From contig JAJXUC010000112.1 in NCBI GenBank assembly GCA_021783435.1, forward strand, positions 1-13,008: 13,008 nucleotides of DNA. Direction: 5' to 3'. Under the pieces are notes generated by a model. That model had not been told where the DNA came from and did no database searches. It was given only the letters and a program-made list of their open reading frames with translations. The translations under genes and the position numbers were made by a program. This stretch comes from Pseudomonadota bacterium (GTDB lineage: Bacteria > Pseudomonadota > Gammaproteobacteria > Burkholderiales > Burkholderiaceae). Positions 11,452-13,008 of this stretch are shown piece after piece (positions within the stretch are counted from its first letter, which is position 1; every line of letters begins with the position of its first letter).

Positions 11452-11883
11452 TTATTCGCCGAGTGTCAACTGAACGTCGATATTGCCGCGCGTTGCATTG
11501 GAGTAGGGGCAGACCTGGTGGGCTGCGTCCACAAGGTCTTGCGCCGCGGCGCGATCCATGCCCGGCAGATGGATGACCATCTTCACGGCAATGCCAAATC
11601 CAGCCGGGATCGGACCGATGTCGACGCTGGCGTCGATCGAGGCGTTCGCTGGAACCACCACTTTCTTCATGCCGGCCACATGCTTCATGGCTCCCATGAA
11701 GCATGCGGAATATCCAGCGGCAAAAAGCTGCTCCGGGTTGGTGCCGTTGCCGGCACCGCCCATGACCTTGGGCGGTGAGAGCTTGACCTCGAGCAAACCA
11801 TCATCGGTCACGGAGCGGCCTTCACGCCCTCCGGTGGTATGCGCATGCGCGGTGTAAACAACCTTGTCGAGTTTGGTGGTCAT
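11452..11883 (-). CDS. ohr: Organic hydroperoxide resistance protein (Ohr), thiol peroxidase
   Basis: This protein reduces organic and lipid hydroperoxides in the cytosol, using a cysteine pair recycled by lipoylated proteins. The 143-residue protein is full length for the Ohr/OsmC family. Peroxidatic Cys61 (AAGYSACFMGAMKHVA), resolving Cys125 (VCPYSNATRGNIDV), Arg20 (GGREGRS) and Glu51 (NPEQLFAAG) are all present. The ATG at 11883 has AGGA eight bases upstream. It lies 37 bp downstream of ohrR on the same strand with no operator-like palindrome between them, so it is probably co-transcribed from the ohrR promoter. It converges with pobR, leaving 34 bp and no obvious terminator. It has no link to aromatic catabolism other than general oxidative stress. 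Confidence 0.97.
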   Translation of the reverse strand: MTTKLDKVVYTAHAHTTGGREGRSVTDDGLLEVKLSPPKVMGGAGNGTNPEQLFAAGYSACFMGAMKHVAGMKKVVVPANASIDASVDIGPIPAGFGIAVKMVIHLPGMDRAAAQDLVDAAHQVCPYSNATRGNIDVQLTLGE

Positions 11884-11920
11884 GGTGACGTCCTGGGGTT
11901 GAAGAAAAAGGCCAAGAAAA

Positions 11921-12385
11921 TCAGGTGAGCAAGTGCTGCCGAAGCACTTGAATGTCCTGACGAAGGGCAAGCAACTCGGGCACGGAGCACTGGCTGCGGG
12001 CGACGATATGCCCGGGGATCTTCGCTGCGGAAGCTTTCAACGCACGCCCCGCAGCACTGAGCTTGACACGCACGCAGCGCTCGTCGTTCACATCGCGCAG
12101 GCGGGTCATCAGACCTGCCGCTTCAAGACGCTTGAGCAGGGGCGTCAAGGTTCCGGAGTCCAGAAGAAGCCGCTCCCCCAGACTCGACACGGTCAGGCCG
12201 TCGGTTTCCCACAAAACCAGCATCACAAGGTACTGGGGGTAGGTCAGCCCGAGTTTGGCGAGCAAGGGCTTGTACACCTTGGTCATGGCCAGCGACGCGG
12301 AATACAAGGCAAAGCAAACTTGATTGCCGAGCAGCAGGGATTGATCGGCTTTGGCCGTCTTCGTTGTCGCAGTCGTGTCCGTCAT
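11921..12385 (-). CDS. ohrR: MarR-family organic hydroperoxide sensor-repressor OhrR (two-cysteine type)
   Basis: OhrR represses ohr until an organic hydroperoxide oxidises its reactive cysteine. The 154-residue protein matches Xanthomonas OhrR: reactive Cys24 (GNQVCFALYSA), the tyrosines Tyr38 and Tyr49 (Tyr36/Tyr47 in Xanthomonas, offset two), and a second cysteine Cys133 (RSQCSVPEL) suited to the intersubunit disulphide of two-Cys OhrR. The winged helix covers about residues 60-110 (VSSLGERLLLDSGTLTPLLKRLEAAGL, wing DVNDERCVRVKLS), with an additional Cys104 in the wing. The ATG at 12385 has no ribosome binding site and lies only seven bases after the predicted -10, so the mRNA may be leaderless. 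The operator overlaps its promoter, so it is autoregulated. Confidence 0.96.
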   Translation of the reverse strand: MTDTTATTKTAKADQSLLLGNQVCFALYSASLAMTKVYKPLLAKLGLTYPQYLVMLVLWETDGLTVSSLGERLLLDSGTLTPLLKRLEAAGLMTRLRDVNDERCVRVKLSAAGRALKASAAKIPGHIVARSQCSVPELLALRQDIQVLRQHLLT

Positions 12386-12391
12386 GGAATG

Positions 12392-12420
12392 AATTTAGCA
12401 CACAATTCAATTGCGCACAA
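12392..12420 (-). promoter_or_regulatory. Predicted ohrR-ohr promoter
   Basis: On the minus strand -35 TTGTGC (12420-12415) and -10 TAAATT (12397-12392) are 17 bp apart. The -35 and the whole spacer lie inside the palindromic operator, the usual arrangement for repression by exclusion of RNA polymerase. The expected start site falls at or within a base or two of the ohrR ATG (12385). Confidence 0.6.
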
Positions 12421-12434
12421 TTGAATTGTGTGCT
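12397..12434. promoter_or_regulatory. Probable OhrR operator: perfect inverted repeat with 17-bp arms
   Basis: AGCACACAATTCAATTG (12397-12413) and its exact reverse complement CAATTGAATTGTGTGCT (12418-12434) flank the spacer CGCA. AT-rich CAATT/AATTG cores resemble known OhrR operators (TACAATT-AATTGTA type). The site begins 12 bp upstream of the ohrR start and overlaps the predicted promoter. The arms are long enough for two dimers or one extended site. Confidence 0.85.
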
Positions 12435-12794
12435 GTTTGATGGAAGCCCGCATGGCACATGAGTATGTGCGCCTGATTTTTGATGCAGGTGCAGTGAAAG
12501 GCATGACTTCGTCGAGCGGGGAACATGCGCGAGACGCAGATCCTCAGGCACGGCGCGCCCCCAAGCATCGGCACGGCACAACTGCAGCAGCGTGCGGCCG
12601 TGAACTTCGAGCCTCGGTGGCAGCCCGATGCTCAAGCCTGTCGTGGGTGGCATGGGATACTGCAGTGCGTAAACATCCAGGCACACGAGCGCCTCCATGC
12701 AACGAACACCTGCGGGTCGGCCCCCGACGGCCGGCTGCAGCTAGAGTGGGGTTGCTGGCTGCTCGGTCAACCCGGGATTGTCAAGGCAGAGCCG
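12435..12794. other. 360-bp stretch without a recognisable gene, between ohrR and mutS
   Basis: Both strands have open frames (plus strand 12428-12805, minus strand 12698 down into ohrR), but neither has a convincing ribosome binding site or a sequence I recognise. The minus-strand frame from 12698 to about 12500 ([18 protein letters not shown]...) reads somewhat like coding sequence but continues through the operator into ohrR in another frame, so at best it is a remnant. A short GTCGG/CCGAC hairpin lies at 12716-12728. The mutS promoter should be in this stretch but was not identified. Confidence 0.5.
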
Positions 12795-13008
12795 ATGCGC
12801 CGTGAAAATTCGCAAGGTCTCGCTCCCCTCACAAATGGCTCCATCTTCTCGGTCATTGATTTGGACAACATCACCAACCACACGCCCATGATGCAGCAGT
12901 ACCTGCGCATCAAGGCCGAGCACCCTGACGTGCTGGTGCTCTACCGCATGGGCGACTTCTACGAACTGTTCTACGCCGACGCCGAAAAGGCCGCACGCCT
13001 GATTGACC
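12795..13008 (+). CDS. mutS: DNA mismatch repair protein MutS, N-terminal fragment (continues beyond the window)
   Basis: MutS recognises mismatches and small loops in DNA and recruits MutL. Only about 71 codons are present. The segment [42 protein letters not shown] is the start of MutS domain I and includes the mismatch-contacting Phe-Tyr-Glu (F-x-E) in MGDFYELF. The start is uncertain. ATG 12795 has AAGG eight bases upstream but gives about 20 residues more than E. coli MutS before TPMM; TTG 12861 would match the usual length but lacks a ribosome binding site; ATG 12888 would cut into the conserved start. The gene is unrelated to its neighbours and reads away from ohrR. Confidence 0.95.
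   Translation, partial: MRRENSQGLAPLTNGSIFSVIDLDNITNHTPMMQQYLRIKAEHPDVLVLYRMGDFYELFYADAEKAARLID

Overview
The window is GC-rich DNA from a proteobacterium, most likely a betaproteobacterium of the Burkholderiales (Comamonadaceae-like). That placement rests on the Comamonas-type pmd genes, an AraC-type pobR divergent from pobA, and residue-level matches to LigAB, LigJ, LigU, PHBH, OhrR and Ohr. The genus cannot be fixed from the sequence alone.

The core is an almost complete 4-hydroxybenzoate / protocatechuate (PCA) 4,5-cleavage locus, read right to left on the minus strand. pobA hydroxylates 4-hydroxybenzoate to PCA. pmdAB opens the ring between carbons 4 and 5. pmdC oxidises the semialdehyde (as its hemiacetal) to 2-pyrone-4,6-dicarboxylate (PDC). 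pmdD hydrolyses PDC to 4-oxalomesaconate (OMA), pmdU tautomerises OMA, pmdE hydrates it to 4-carboxy-4-hydroxy-2-oxoadipate (CHA), and pmdF cleaves CHA to pyruvate and oxaloacetate. Two regulators are embedded: a divergent AraC/XylS PobR-type activator next to pobA, and a LysR-type regulator directly upstream of pmdU on the same strand.

Layout: 1-429 truncated aldo/keto reductase (-); 430-593 gap with a terminator-like hairpin; 594-3783 pmdC, pmdB, pmdA, pmdD (-), tightly packed; 3784-4113 a 330-bp gap rich in short repeats; 4114-7889 an uncharacterised NAD(P)-binding DUF1932-type dehydrogenase, pmdF, pmdE, pmdU (-), overlapping or nearly so; 7890-7973 a near-consensus promoter; 7974-8924 LysR regulator (-); 8925-9210 a gap with a palindromic element that takes in the pobA stop; 9211-10386 pobA (-); 10467-11417 pobR-like regulator (+). 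The Comamonas transporter gene pmdK is absent from the operon. An extra dehydrogenase of unknown role sits between pmdF and pmdD; this is the most promising undescribed component.

On the right is an organic peroxide defence unit, ohrR-ohr (-), 11452-12385. It is headed by a perfect 17-bp-arm palindrome (12397-12434) that overlaps the predicted ohrR promoter; ohrR looks leaderless. A 360-bp stretch without a recognisable gene separates it from the start of mutS (+, truncated by the window edge).
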